Shown one piece after another: positions 32,544 to 43,040 of a DNA stretch of 64,000 bases. The DNA comes from Desulfocarbo indianensis. Its GTDB lineage: Bacteria > Desulfobacterota > Desulfarculia > Desulfarculales > Desulfarculaceae. The stretch covers positions 1-64,000 of the forward strand of contig LBMP01000004.1 in NCBI GenBank assembly GCA_001184205.1, written 5' to 3'. Under the pieces are notes generated by a model. The model ran no database searches. It had not been told where the DNA came from and worked only from the letters and a program-made list of their open reading frames with translations. Each line of letters opens with the position of its first letter. Position 1 is the stretch's first letter. Made by a program: the position numbers and the translations under genes.

Positions 32544-35294
32544 TTAGCGGGGAAACACCGCCAGTTTTTCCACCGACCACCACCAGGTGTCCACCCCCTG
32601 GGTGAGGGTCAGGCGCAGATAGCGGGCGTTCTCCGGCCGATCCAAAACGTATTCGCTGTAGCCGGCCCCCGCGGCGAACAGGCCGCGGCCGCCGTAGGCC
32701 AAGGGCGCGGCCAGGCTGGCTTCAACCCGCCGCCAAACAAGCCCGTCCTGGGAGACCTCCAGAGCCAGCCCTCTGGGATAATCCAGGGGGAAGTTGGGGT
32801 TTTTCAGACGCAGCCGCTGGAGCGGCCTGGCCTGGCCCAGGTCCACGGTCAGGCTCATGCCGGGGCGTTGCGGCGCCTGGCTGCCCCAGCGGCCCTTGGC
32901 GGGCCTGCCCTGGGCCAACTGGCCGGCGCTTGCGGGGTCGATGCCGGAGGCGACGCCGGCCAGGGGCCAAGGCTCGGCAGCGGGGCCGGCGGGGCCGTGC
33001 AAAAGGAAAACCTCCAGCCGGCCCGCGCCCAGGCTTTCATGGCGCACCCCCGCCCGGTCGAGCGCCTCGCGGGCCTGGCCGGCCTCGGCCAGGGGCACCA
33101 CCAAGGCGCTGCCCGGCGCGGCGTCCACCAACAGCGGCTCCTCGGGCGGCGGCCAGGAACCGCCGTAATCATCGCATTGATAATTGGCCGGCAGGGTCCG
33201 GACGACGCTTCCCATCTCCCGCTTCAGGAAAGCGGACAGCCAGGCGTCGGCGTAGACTTTCCGCACGCCCTTTTCGCGCAACAGCTTGGCCGCCAGCTTT
33301 GCGCTTTGGGGCCAATCCACCGCCGGGGCGGGCTCCGGCCCGGCCCCCAGCACCAGCACCTCCCCTATCAGGCCGGGATGGGGATTGTTGCGCGGCGCGT
33401 GCTGGGTGACGCGCAGATAACGCAATTCCCGAGGCGGGAAATAACACTCCACGCGGGCGTAGCGGGCCTTGAAAAAGGGATGCACCGCCGACCAGAAAAG
33501 GGGCTGCCTGGTGTCGCTGATCTTGGCCATGGTCTGGAAAACGCCGTCCTGGCCGGCGGCCTCCACCGTGATGTCGCTGGCCGCCGCGCGGAATTCGGGC
33601 GGCAGCAACGCCAGGCCGCCCACCCGCCGCGCCTCGCCCAAGTCCAGCAAAAAGCCCCGGCCCCGGCCCTCCGGCCCCCCCAGAGAAAAGCCGCTGCGCA
33701 GGTCGCCGTCCTTGAGGCTGTTGCCCGGCTCGAAGCCTCCCACGCCGCTGAAGCGCCAATTATGGCGGGGCAGGGGATAGTCCGCGCCCTGGGGAGGCTG
33801 GAAGCCGTGGAACACCCGGCCCTGCCATTTCTCATGGGCCAGGCCCAAAAAGGCCAGGCTATCCTGGGGCGGGTCTAGGAACGCGGCCTGGGTGTCCGAA
33901 TCCACTTGCACGGCCGCGTATTGCCGGCGGTCCTCCCAGGAGCCGGTGAACTGCGGCTTTTCGCCGGCAAAAAACGCCAGACGGTAAAAATCATTATTGA
34001 ACATATAAAGGCCCGTGAAACCGGCCTGCCGCAGGCTGGCGATGAACTCCCGGTCTTTGCACTCCACCTCATGGCGGAAGGATTGCCATCCGCAGAAAAG
34101 CACGCCCTTGGCAAAGCCGGGCCAACTGGAGAGGTTCAGCGCCAGGAGCAGCGCGCCCAAAAGCAGGGCCGCCCACCTGCCCCAGCGGGTCAGGGCTTGG
34201 GCCAGGGCGGCCCAGGCGAATGGCAGGCCCAGGTAGACGGGCAGCAGGTAGCGCAGGTCCCAATCATATAGTTCCCGGCCGTAAAGGGCGCTCACCAGCA
34301 CCGCCAGCGTCATGAGCGTCACCAGGAAGGGCAGCAGGGCCCAGCTCTCCTGCCTGCGCAAGCCGCGCAGCAACAGAAGCGCGAGCCCCAGCCCCAAGAG
34401 GGCGGCCACGGCCCCATAGACGAAGAACCAGGGCGAGCCCGGCGCGGTCTGGCCTCCGGCGGCCGGGGTGTTGAAGCCCAGGGCGATGGGCAGGCCGTTC
34501 TCCCACAGCATGCGCCAGTGGGTAGCCAGGTAATCCAGGGAAAAGCTCTGGCCTTGCACCCCGTGCTTCCATTGGTGCAGGACGTTGTAATAAATGAGGG
34601 GACCCGCCCCCAAGAGCGCGCCGGCCAGGCCGCTCAAAAGCGGGCCCAGGCGCAGCCGGGCGAGCCGGGTGAGGGCCAGGAACAGCATGCAGGCCCAGAT
34701 CACCACCACGGCCTGGAAGTTGGTCCACAGGGCCAGGCCGGCGGTGAGTCCCCAGGCCAAGGCGGTCAGCTTGCGCCAGGGTTTTTGCTCCCAAAGCTGA
34801 AAGCTGAACCACATCAGAAGCGCGCAGAGCAGGATGCCCAGGGGATAGTGGTTGTTGGGCTTGCCGGCGTGCAGATAGGCCATGGCCGGCGGCAGCGCCA
34901 GGTAGGCCAGGGCGATCAGGCTGGGCAACGGCTTGCAATAGCGCCGCAGGCAGGTGTAGAGCACCAGCAGGGTGGCCAGGCTGAAAATGGGCGACCAGAT
35001 GTTCAGGGTCAGGGTGCCGGGGCCGAAGAGGGCGTACACCGGCGCGGCCAGATAGCCGTCCAGGGCCCCCATGAAATCCTGGCCAAAAAAGAACAAGGGC
35101 CACCTGCCGGCCAGGACGCTCAAGCCCAACAGCCCGCAAATGGCCCCATCCACGCCCACGTAGCCGCAGTGCAGGCGGTAGAGCCGCACCGCCGCCGCGG
35201 CCAGAAGAAGGAGCGCCACGGCCCAGGCGTGCCACCTGGGCCTGGGTTCCCGGCCGTCCGCCGAATCGCGCAGTAATTCGCCCAACCTATGCAA
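32544..35294 (-). CDS. GT39-like membrane glycosyltransferase with C-terminal discoidin-like domains
   Basis: A 916-residue protein. Residues about 22-430 hold ten or more membrane helices; early acidic residues in VGVDGAICGLLGL and FFFGQDFMGALDGYL match the loop of ArnT/PMT-like (GT39/GT-C) transferases that use lipid-linked sugars. The remaining half is soluble, with two beta-sandwich regions resembling F5/8 type C (discoidin) domains: RGFLLDLGEARRVGGLAL ... YLRVTQHA at about 590-675, and SLTVDLGQARPLQRLRL ... YLRLTLTQG near the C-terminus. It probably glycosylates an exported substrate, with the tail binding glycans. The start is a TTG, either 35294 or 35285. Confidence 0.75.
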   Translation of the reverse strand: MHRLGELLRDSADGREPRPRWHAWAVALLLLAAAAVRLYRLHCGYVGVDGAICGLLGLSVLAGRWPLFFFGQDFMGALDGYLAAPVYALFGPGTLTLNIWSPIFSLATLLVLYTCLRRYCKPLPSLIALAYLALPPAMAYLHAGKPNNHYPLGILLCALLMWFSFQLWEQKPWRKLTALAWGLTAGLALWTNFQAVVVIWACMLFLALTRLARLRLGPLLSGLAGALLGAGPLIYYNVLHQWKHGVQGQSFSLDYLATHWRMLWENGLPIALGFNTPAAGGQTAPGSPWFFVYGAVAALLGLGLALLLLRGLRRQESWALLPFLVTLMTLAVLVSALYGRELYDWDLRYLLPVYLGLPFAWAALAQALTRWGRWAALLLGALLLALNLSSWPGFAKGVLFCGWQSFRHEVECKDREFIASLRQAGFTGLYMFNNDFYRLAFFAGEKPQFTGSWEDRRQYAAVQVDSDTQAAFLDPPQDSLAFLGLAHEKWQGRVFHGFQPPQGADYPLPRHNWRFSGVGGFEPGNSLKDGDLRSGFSLGGPEGRGRGFLLDLGEARRVGGLALLPPEFRAAASDITVEAAGQDGVFQTMAKISDTRQPLFWSAVHPFFKARYARVECYFPPRELRYLRVTQHAPRNNPHPGLIGEVLVLGAGPEPAPAVDWPQSAKLAAKLLREKGVRKVYADAWLSAFLKREMGSVVRTLPANYQCDDYGGSWPPPEEPLLVDAAPGSALVVPLAEAGQAREALDRAGVRHESLGAGRLEVFLLHGPAGPAAEPWPLAGVASGIDPASAGQLAQGRPAKGRWGSQAPQRPGMSLTVDLGQARPLQRLRLKNPNFPLDYPRGLALEVSQDGLVWRRVEASLAAPLAYGGRGLFAAGAGYSEYVLDRPENARYLRLTLTQGVDTWWWSVEKLAVFPR

Positions 35295-35465
35295 CCTCTA
35301 GGACGGGGACGGGCAAAAGAAAATGCGCGTTGGCCGGCGGCGGCCGCCCGAGGGGGCGCTGACGCCAGCCCCCCAGCCGCGCGAAGCAAAGTTCACAAAC
35401 GGGGAGGCAGTCACAGTTTTATCGTAAAAATGGCGTTTCGGCCAAGGGGATTGGCGGGCCCGGCC

Positions 35466-36059
35466 TCAACAAAGCATGAGCAGGCGGGCCAGTTCCTGGG
35501 GTTGATTGAGCATGCAGTAGTGATCGGCGTCGATTTCGTAGTAGCGCCAGGGCTGGCCCTGGGCCTGGCCTTGCAGCCGGGCGGCCATGCCGGCGGTGAG
35601 TTCGCGGAATTGGCTTTGCCGGCAACGGATATAGGTCTTGGGCAGGCCGTCGATGACGGACTGGTCGAAGACGAGGGGCTCGATGAAGGGAGGCCAGGCC
35701 GGCACGCTGAAATCGGCCTGGTTAAAACCGGCCTCGCTGAATACCTGCTGGAGCGATTGCCCGCTCCTGGGGATCGAGGAATCCACGTAGACCAGGCCGG
35801 ACAGGTTGCGCGGCGCCCGGCTGGCGGCTCCGGTGATCACGAAGCTGGCGTAGCTGTGGCCCACCAGGATGACGGGGCCTTGCGGGGTTTCCGCCATGGC
35901 CCGCAGGGTTTGCGCGATGTGGTCCTCCAGGGTGGAATGCTGGGGGTCGGAAAGGGTGATGGCCTTGCTGGGCAGGCCCTGCTCCGCCAAGATGGCGCGC
36001 ACCTGGTCCCTGTCCGCTTTGGCGCGCAAGCCGCCGGGAATGAAAAGATAAAAGGCCAT
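35466..36059 (-). CDS. Alpha/beta-hydrolase (EstA/MenH-like small hydrolase)
   Basis: A 197-residue alpha/beta hydrolase: FIPGGLRAKADRDQV at the start, the nucleophile elbow VILVGHSYASFV with Ser69, VYVDSSIPRSG, and a C-terminal DADHYCMLNQP supplying the His. Its shape matches small esterases related to salicylate/methyl-ester hydrolases. The substrate is unknown. It is separated from the GT39-like gene by 170 bases and from the tRNA gene by a terminator, so it looks monocistronic. Confidence 0.85.
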   Translation of the reverse strand: MAFYLFIPGGLRAKADRDQVRAILAEQGLPSKAITLSDPQHSTLEDHIAQTLRAMAETPQGPVILVGHSYASFVITGAASRAPRNLSGLVYVDSSIPRSGQSLQQVFSEAGFNQADFSVPAWPPFIEPLVFDQSVIDGLPKTYIRCRQSQFRELTAGMAARLQGQAQGQPWRYYEIDADHYCMLNQPQELARLLMLC

Positions 36060-36174
36060 TAAGGGGCGCTCCCGCTGGGAATCGATTTTCGCGGCTGATC
36101 GCCAGGGGATGGCAAGCTTCCTACGCGCAATAGGTTCCGGCGGAGGCCATATCCCCAGCCATTGCCGTTTGGCT

Positions 36175-36208
36175 AAAAAAAAAAAACAAAGAGGCCGGCC
36201 CGCCGGCC
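36175..36208 (-). terminator. Rho-independent terminator downstream of tRNA-Gly
   Basis: On the minus strand GGCCGG-CGGG-CCGGCC (36208-36193) is followed by CTCTTTG and a run of T residues (complement of the A-run 36175-36186). It begins 19 bases after the tRNA 3' end. Confidence 0.88.
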
Positions 36209-36226
36209 AACCCCTGGGAATCGTAG

Positions 36227-37765
<1,539 letters not shown>

Positions 37766-37786
37766 TCGCCAGGACTGAGACTTTTA

Positions 37787-37817
37787 AAGCCGGGGCCTGT
37801 AGCGCCCCGGCTTTTTT
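37787..37817 (+). terminator. Rho-independent terminator of purA
   Basis: GCCGGGGC (37789-37796), loop CTGTAGC, GCCCCGGC (37804-37811), then six T residues. The A residues before the stem could make it work on both strands. Confidence 0.92.
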
Positions 37818-37874
37818 CGCCCCTGACGCCAACGGCCTTCTTGGGCGGCGATCGCGGGGCGAAATGCCCCCGGC

Positions 37875-38687
37875 CTATTGGTTTTCCCGCCCGGCCGGGA
37901 CGGCCCAGCCCAATAAAGAGCCGATCTCGAAATAGGCGATGCCCAGGTATTCATATATGGCCCGCTCGGCGAGCGCCAAGCCCGCCGCCTGGGGCAGGTA
38001 CATCATGAAGTCGACTTGTTCCCGGCTGGAGTGGTGAAAATCAGCCGGCGCCGCCACGGGCCGCAGGCCCTGGCTCTGGAATATCCGCCTGGCGCGGAAC
38101 ATGTGGCTGGCCGAGGTGACCAGGGCGAAGGGGGCTTGCCCCAGTTTATCGGCCAGGTTGCGGGCTTGGGCCTGGGTATCCCAGGAGGCCGTCTCCTGGC
38201 GTATGCTCCGGGCCGGCACGCCCATTTGCAGGGCCAGTTCAGCCATGGCCCGCGCCGCGGGCTCCTCCTGATGGAACGACCCGCCGGAAAGCACCAGGGT
38301 GGCCCCGGGCAGGCCCTTCCAAAGCCGGATGCCCTCCAGGAGGCGCAAGGTGGTGGAATCGCCGCAGCGGTCGGCCGGAGTCAGGCCCGCGGCCCTTTGG
38401 CTGCCGGACAGCACCACGATTTGGCGCACCCCCAGCCGTTGCAGTTCCGCGGGCTGGGCATAGGGGCCGGCCAGGCGCTCCAGAGAGGTCAGCAGGGCTC
38501 CCGACAACCAGGGGCTGGAGAGGGCGAACAAAAAGAGCCCCGCCGTTATCACCAGGGCCGGACCTATCCTGCGCCGGGGCCGGGCCAGCCACAGACCCGC
38601 GCCCAAGGCCCCCAGGCCCAGCACCAGGCCCACCGGAAACAAAAGCCGGCTGGCCAGTTTTTTCAGGACGTATAGCAGGGCTTCCAT
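37875..38687 (-). CDS. ElyC/SanA/YdcF-family (DUF218) membrane protein
   Basis: A 270-residue protein with two N-terminal membrane helices (about 15-35 and 42-62) and a DUF218 domain: IVVLSGSQRAAG, EGIRLWKGLPGATLVLSGGS, ASWDTQAQARNLADKL, LVTSASHMFRARRIF. ElyC-type proteins affect peptidoglycan and undecaprenyl carrier use at the cell envelope; the biochemical activity is not settled. It ends 58 bases after the purA terminator on the opposite strand. It lies downstream of, and co-directional with, the sugar-nucleotide fusion gene (53 bases apart), so an envelope polysaccharide link is possible. Confidence 0.88.
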   Translation of the reverse strand: MEALLYVLKKLASRLLFPVGLVLGLGALGAGLWLARPRRRIGPALVITAGLFLFALSSPWLSGALLTSLERLAGPYAQPAELQRLGVRQIVVLSGSQRAAGLTPADRCGDSTTLRLLEGIRLWKGLPGATLVLSGGSFHQEEPAARAMAELALQMGVPARSIRQETASWDTQAQARNLADKLGQAPFALVTSASHMFRARRIFQSQGLRPVAAPADFHHSSREQVDFMMYLPQAAGLALAERAIYEYLGIAYFEIGSLLGWAVPAGRENQ

Positions 38688-38740
38688 GGGGTGGCGGCCT
38701 TAAGGAGCGGCGCGGGCCCGGCCTATAATGGCCGGCGCGC

Positions 38741-40363
38741 TCAAGCCTCGGTCAATCCCTCCTCGCACTCGAGATAACGCCGGCCGCAGGCTCCGCAGGT
38801 CAGTTCCTGGTCCAGGCGCACCCCGCAGGAGCACATCCAGCCGATCTGGCGGGCCGGGTTGCCCACCACCAGGGCGTGGTCGGGCACGTTTCTGGTCACC
38901 ACCGAGCCGGCCCCCACAAAGGCGTAGCGGCCGATGGCGTTGCCGCAGACGATGGTGCTGTTGGCGCCCAGGCTGGCCCCGGTTTTAACCAGGGTGGCGC
39001 GGATTTCGTCCATGCGCTTGATGCTGGCCCTGGGGTTGTGCACGTTGGTGAAGACCATGGAAGGCCCGCAAAAAACGTGGTCCTCCAGGGTGACGCCCTT
39101 GTACACGCTGACGTTGTTCTGAATCTTGCAGCCCTTGCCCATGGAGACCTCGGGCCCGATGACCACGTTTTGGCCGATGTTGCAGGATTCCCCCAGCTTG
39201 GAGCCGCCCAGCACGTGGCTGAAGTGCCAGATCTTGCACCCCTCGCCGATCTCCACGCCCTCGTCGATGACGGCAGAGGGATGGGCGAAATAGGAGGGCT
39301 CGGCCGTGGGAGCCTGGCCCAGGTGGGCCAGCACCAGGGCCCTGGGGTCCATCTGGCTGAACTGCTTTATCTCCATGGAAGTGAGCGCCATGGAACTGCG
39401 GTTTAGCACCCTGAGCACCCTTAAGCCCTCGCGGCCGTCGGTGATGGGCAACTCGCCCTTTTGCACGCAGGACAGGAAATGCTGGCATTCCGAGCGCAGG
39501 GGCTCCTGCTCCGGCACCTCCATCCGCTGGGACCCGGCCTTGACCGGGATGGGCACCTCGCCGCCCTTTTCGATTTGATGGGGGTAGAGCAGCAGCTTGT
39601 CGGCCCAGGGCTGGGTGTCGTCGAACACCGCCATCTTGCGCTCGCCCACCACCACCAGCTTTTGCTCCTTGAAGGGATGCAGCCAGGAGACGAAGATGTG
39701 GGCCCTCAGGCCCGAGGGGAAATGCAGGTGGGTGGTGGTCACGTCGGCCACGAAGCTTTGCAGATAAAAGCCGCCGGTGGCGGTCACCTCGTCCGGCATT
39801 TCGCCGGCCAGGGCCAGGATCATGGAGATGTCGTGGGGCGCAAAAGACCAGAGAATGTTCTCCTCGCGGCGGATCTTGCCCAGGTTGAGCCGGTTGGAGT
39901 AGACATAGTAAATCCTGCCCAACTCGCCGGCGCCCACCATCTCCTTCAATTTCACGAAGATGGGATGATATTGCAGCAAATGGCCCACCATGAGCACCAG
40001 GCCCTGGTGATCGGCCAGAGCCACCAGCTCCTCCCCTTGGCGCTCGTCCAGGACCAGGGGCTTTTCCACGTAAACGTGCTTGCCGGCCTTCAAGGCGGCC
40101 AGGGCCAGTTCATAATGGGTTTCCGCCGGGGTGGCGATGACCATGGCCGCGATGTCGTTCCTGGCCAGCGCCTCGGCCAACTCCGCGCAGGTGTCCACCC
40201 CTGGATACTGCTCCCGGAATTGGGCCAGGGTTTCGGGGTTCTTGTCGCAGATAAGGCCCAAGGCCCCCAACTGGTGGTAGTTCCGCACCAGGTTTTTGCC
40301 CCAATAACCAGAACCGACCACAGCCACGCGTGGTTGGCCGCTATTCCGCGTTTTGTCTTTCAT
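38741..40363 (-). CDS. Bifunctional UDP-acetamidouronate oxidase-acetyltransferase fusion (WlbA-WlbB type)
   Basis: A 540-residue fusion. Residues about 10-345 form a Gfo/Idh/MocA oxidoreductase: VAVVGSGYWGKNLVRNYH for NAD, KHVYVEKPL with the catalytic Lys, and WSFAPHDISMIL. Residues about 355-505 form a left-handed beta-helix N-acetyltransferase with hexapeptide repeats (IGQNVVIGPEVSMGKGCKI, VGAGSVVTRNVPDHALVVGNPA). The C-terminus adds a zinc-ribbon CSCGVRL...CGACGRRY. Separate WlbA and WlbB (WbpB/WbpD) act in making UDP-2,3-diacetamido sugars of O-antigens; here both are one chain, while the third, aminotransferase, step is not encoded nearby. ATG 40363. Confidence 0.9.
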   Translation of the reverse strand: MKDKTRNSGQPRVAVVGSGYWGKNLVRNYHQLGALGLICDKNPETLAQFREQYPGVDTCAELAEALARNDIAAMVIATPAETHYELALAALKAGKHVYVEKPLVLDERQGEELVALADHQGLVLMVGHLLQYHPIFVKLKEMVGAGELGRIYYVYSNRLNLGKIRREENILWSFAPHDISMILALAGEMPDEVTATGGFYLQSFVADVTTTHLHFPSGLRAHIFVSWLHPFKEQKLVVVGERKMAVFDDTQPWADKLLLYPHQIEKGGEVPIPVKAGSQRMEVPEQEPLRSECQHFLSCVQKGELPITDGREGLRVLRVLNRSSMALTSMEIKQFSQMDPRALVLAHLGQAPTAEPSYFAHPSAVIDEGVEIGEGCKIWHFSHVLGGSKLGESCNIGQNVVIGPEVSMGKGCKIQNNVSVYKGVTLEDHVFCGPSMVFTNVHNPRASIKRMDEIRATLVKTGASLGANSTIVCGNAIGRYAFVGAGSVVTRNVPDHALVVGNPARQIGWMCSCGVRLDQELTCGACGRRYLECEEGLTEA

Positions 40364-40509
40364 GGCGTTCCTTCCTTGTCAGCCTGCCGCGACCGCCTAT
40401 CGGCAATGAGCCCCGCCCCCCCAGATTACCCGAAGCGCCTAAGCATTCAAAAGTGTTTTCTTTGTTAAAGGCGCGCCAAGGCCGGCCGGCCGCCGGCAGC
40501 CCCCGGTGC

Positions 40510-40538
40510 TTGACCAAAGGCCGGGCAAGGTGCAGAAT
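40510..40538 (+). promoter_or_regulatory. Candidate promoter in the 40364-40693 gap
   Basis: TTGACC (40510-40515), 17 bases, CAGAAT (40533-40538), about 150 bases before the PAS-LuxR gene. The 330-base gap between the two divergent genes also contains GC-rich palindromes (GGCCGGCCGGCC near 40482) but no gene. Confidence 0.4.
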
Positions 40539-40693
40539 GCTTGGCAGGCCGTTTCGGCAGACGCCTCTGCTTTCTTGAGTTCATTTTGCCCCACGCCGGG
40601 CCGGCCTTAAGAGACAAACCGGTCGAGCGCGGGCGAGGCGGAGACGGGCATCATCCTGACCGGACGCTGATTTATTATCCATGACGAGGTATT

Positions 40694-42019
40694 ATGGAAA
40701 CTCGGGGGGAGCTTCCAGCTATTCTTTTTATCTACGGCGACGACGCGCCGGACGGAACCCACGACCAGATCAGCCAAGCCCTGAGCGGACACTTCAGTTT
40801 GGCCATGGCCAAGAACCGCGAGGAAGGCCGCCAAAAGATGGCCCGGCTGGGATACGACGCCGTGATTTGCCATCTGGGCCAAAGCGGGCAGTGCGATCCC
40901 AAGGCCCTCAGCGAACTTAACCACGCCCAACCCGGCGCGCCGCTGATTCTTCTTAGCGACATGGACGAGCGGGAACTCATCCGCGCCGCGGAGATTTCCG
41001 GCGCGGATGACTGCCTGCGGGGGGATGAAATATGCCCGGTGCGGCTGCCGCGCCGCTTGCGCCTGGCCATGGCGCGCCATAGCCGGCAAAAGCCGGTATG
41101 GCATGAATTGCATCGCTACCGCGACCTGGCGCGGGAAAGCCCGGTCTCCATAAAGGCGCTGGACCGGGAGGGGCGGGTGGTCTTTGTAAATAGTTGGCAT
41201 TTAAATACTTTCGGTGGAGGCCAGGTCGGAGCGGAGTTCTACCTGGGGAAATCCATTTTTGAGCTGCCCGTGGCCCAGGGCACTGGTTTGGCGCCGCGCC
41301 TCCGTGAGTTGCTGCAGGGCCAACCTCTGAGCGCGGAGCGCCTGCACGTGTCGCGCATGGCCGGCGGCGGCTCGGGCTGGATAAACCTGCGCGGCGTGCC
41401 GCTTTTCCGGCATGGGGCGGTGGAAGGCGCCGTTTTGATCGGCGAGGACGTCTCCGCCGCGGTGCGGGCGGAAAAGAAGCTTGTCGAGGCGCGGCAGCAA
41501 TTGGAACGCCGGGTTGCCCAGCGCACCCATGAGCTGCAAACGGCCAGTGAGACCTTGCGCCGCAAGGAAAGCGACCTGTTGAATCTGGCGCGCAAATTGG
41601 AGGAAATGAACGCGGCTTTGCGGTTTGTCTTGGAGCAGAGAGGAGTCGAGCGAAAAGACATCGAAGACAGCTTTACCTCCCATGTGAAAAGAGTTTTGGT
41701 TCCATTTCTATATAAACTCCGCCTAAGCGGATTGACCTTCGAACAGAAAAACTATGTGGAGGTCATGGAAAGGAGCCTTTCCCAGATTACCCCCCCTTTC
41801 AGCCGGCGGCTTTCCTCGTCGCAATTGGGGCTCACCCCCAAGGAACTGGAAGTGGCCCACCTGGTGCGCGATGGTAAAACCACCATCGAGATCGCCAGGT
41901 TAATGCATATAACCCCCAACGCGGTGGGCTTTCACCGTAAAAACCTCAGGTCCAAGCTGGGGTTGACCAACCAAAAGGCTAATCTGCGCTCGTTTCTGCA
42001 ACAGATGTCCATTCATTGA
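40694..42019 (+). CDS. PAS-LuxR transcriptional regulator with degenerate receiver domain
   Basis: A 441-residue regulator. The N-terminal part (about 8-125) has a receiver-like fold (DAVICHLGQSG, APLILLSDMDERELIRAAEISGADDCL) but lacks the phosphoacceptor Asp context, so it is probably not phosphorylated. A PAS domain spans about 145-255 and a coiled coil about 258-320. The C-terminus has the block FSRRLSSSQLGLTPKELEVAHLVRDGKTT and a LuxR HTH (ITPNAVGFHRKNLRSKLGL), typical of a large deltaproteobacterial family of PAS-LuxR proteins. GAGG precedes the ATG by 5 bases. Targets are unknown. Confidence 0.85.
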   Translation: METRGELPAILFIYGDDAPDGTHDQISQALSGHFSLAMAKNREEGRQKMARLGYDAVICHLGQSGQCDPKALSELNHAQPGAPLILLSDMDERELIRAAEISGADDCLRGDEICPVRLPRRLRLAMARHSRQKPVWHELHRYRDLARESPVSIKALDREGRVVFVNSWHLNTFGGGQVGAEFYLGKSIFELPVAQGTGLAPRLRELLQGQPLSAERLHVSRMAGGGSGWINLRGVPLFRHGAVEGAVLIGEDVSAAVRAEKKLVEARQQLERRVAQRTHELQTASETLRRKESDLLNLARKLEEMNAALRFVLEQRGVERKDIEDSFTSHVKRVLVPFLYKLRLSGLTFEQKNYVEVMERSLSQITPPFSRRLSSSQLGLTPKELEVAHLVRDGKTTIEIARLMHITPNAVGFHRKNLRSKLGLTNQKANLRSFLQQMSIH

Positions 42020-42684
42020 GCAGCCGATAGTAGTTCAATTCAGTAGGAATAGACTACCATTTTACTATCTATAATCTAGCTTTGAGCCGCCCATCTCCCA
42101 TGCAATAGTAATAAACGACATGCCGGCCCCTAAAGAAGCCCTCATGGGTTTGAGCAGAGCTGCAAGGGGGAGTTGGAAGGGGGCCCAAGGATGTTGTCAA
42201 GCCGCGCGAGGCTTTGCCCAGAGGCCTGGGGCGGCGGTAGTGAGCGGCACTCTTTAAAGCAGGGCGGGCGGGGCAACAACCTTGCCGCAGCCAGCCGCCC
42301 CTGGGGAAAGGCCTTCCGCTCATTCTGGGCATTTTCAGGCATTGCGGCGGGCTTTGCCAGAAGCAACCGCCGCACCGCCCCATGTCGCCTGCCAACACTT
42401 TTGCGTCCCGAGTTATCAGCGTTTGTTTTGCGCGGTTTTTTTGCGGTTTGGCCTGCCCGTTGGCGCGTTTAGAGCGAATAGGGTTGGGGGGAAAAGCGTG
42501 GCGCAATTAGAGGGGGTCGCAGGGCTGGGGGGTCTTGCTGATCAATCCGCTCGAGCATTCCCTGGCGGGAAGCCCGGCGGTCCGAACGGCCGTCAGGCGC
42601 GGATCCCGAGGAATTGCTGGGGCGGCCTGCTTGCATCAGGGTCGGGGCTGAAAATGGCGCTCTGATCCCAACGGGGCAGGCGAC
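42020..42684. other. Non-coding stretch without a convincing gene
   Basis: About 660 GC-rich bases with no family-like reading frame on either strand. The left end holds an inverted repeat GATAGTA/TACTATC (42026-42032 and 42062-42068). The middle has complementary arms GGGGCGGC/GCCGCCCC (about 42228 and 42294) and GCGGCGG/CCGCCGC (about 42350-42376), so a structured RNA or a decayed segment are both possible. No repeat boundary or transposase remnant is visible. Confidence 0.5.
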
Positions 42685-42750
42685 GAAGCGCGCCACTGGG
42701 CGCTTCCCGCGCGGTCGGCCTTTTTTTAGGGGCGGGCCGCGCGGGATATT
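42685..42750 (+). terminator. Tandem hairpins with T-rich tail
   Basis: GAAGCGC/GCGCTTC (42685-42691 and 42700-42706) is followed by CCCGCGCGG (42706-42714), which pairs perfectly with CCGCGCGGG (42737-42745), then ATATTTTT. A T7 run lies inside the second loop. It ends directly before the TonB receptor promoter, so it would insulate that promoter from upstream transcripts; what upstream transcript it ends is unclear. Confidence 0.6.
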
Positions 42751-42754
42751 TTTC

Positions 42755-42783
42755 TTGACATGTTATGTTTTAAATAATATAAC
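42755..42783 (+). promoter_or_regulatory. Strong sigma-70 promoter of the TonB-dependent receptor, with operator-like dyad
   Basis: TTGACA (42755-42760), 17-base spacer, TATAAC (42778-42783). The spacer and -10 form an imperfect AT-rich dyad GTTAT...ATAAC (42762-42783) suited to repressor binding. On the complementary strand it reads CGTTATATTATTTAAAACAT, which recalls ModE-type boxes, though this is only a visual resemblance. The leader to the gene is about 250 bases, with TGTTATTAACA (42830-42840) and a GTTCCCC/GGGGAAC hairpin (42919-42945). Confidence 0.75.
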
Positions 42784-43040
42784 GCCATAAGCCGACCCCG
42801 CCGAGGGGGAATTTTTTGGGGAAACGATATGTTATTAACAGAATAGCGAAGTTATGGAAAGCTCCCATGCTTGAAAAACGAACAGTTTCCGCACGGTTCT
42901 GTTTTCAGGCCCATGCCGGTTCCCCGCCGGCGGCCAATGGGGAACAGGATTTTTAATTTCCCGAAAGCACGTTGCAACAACCGCTAACCTGAACCTGATT
43001 TGGCGTGAAGCCTGTCCATGCCTCCTGGAGGAATGAAGCG

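Noticed and set aside
42069-42506. 145-codon minus-strand frame in the 42 kb gap
   Set aside because: Composition is that of untranslated GC-rich DNA, no motif is recognisable and no promoter or ribosome binding site was found.
42790-43040. Cobalamin or c-di-GMP riboswitch in the TonB receptor leader
   Set aside because: No B12-box-like or GCGCAAAGCC-type core could be found by eye; the leader is kept only as an unclassified structured region.
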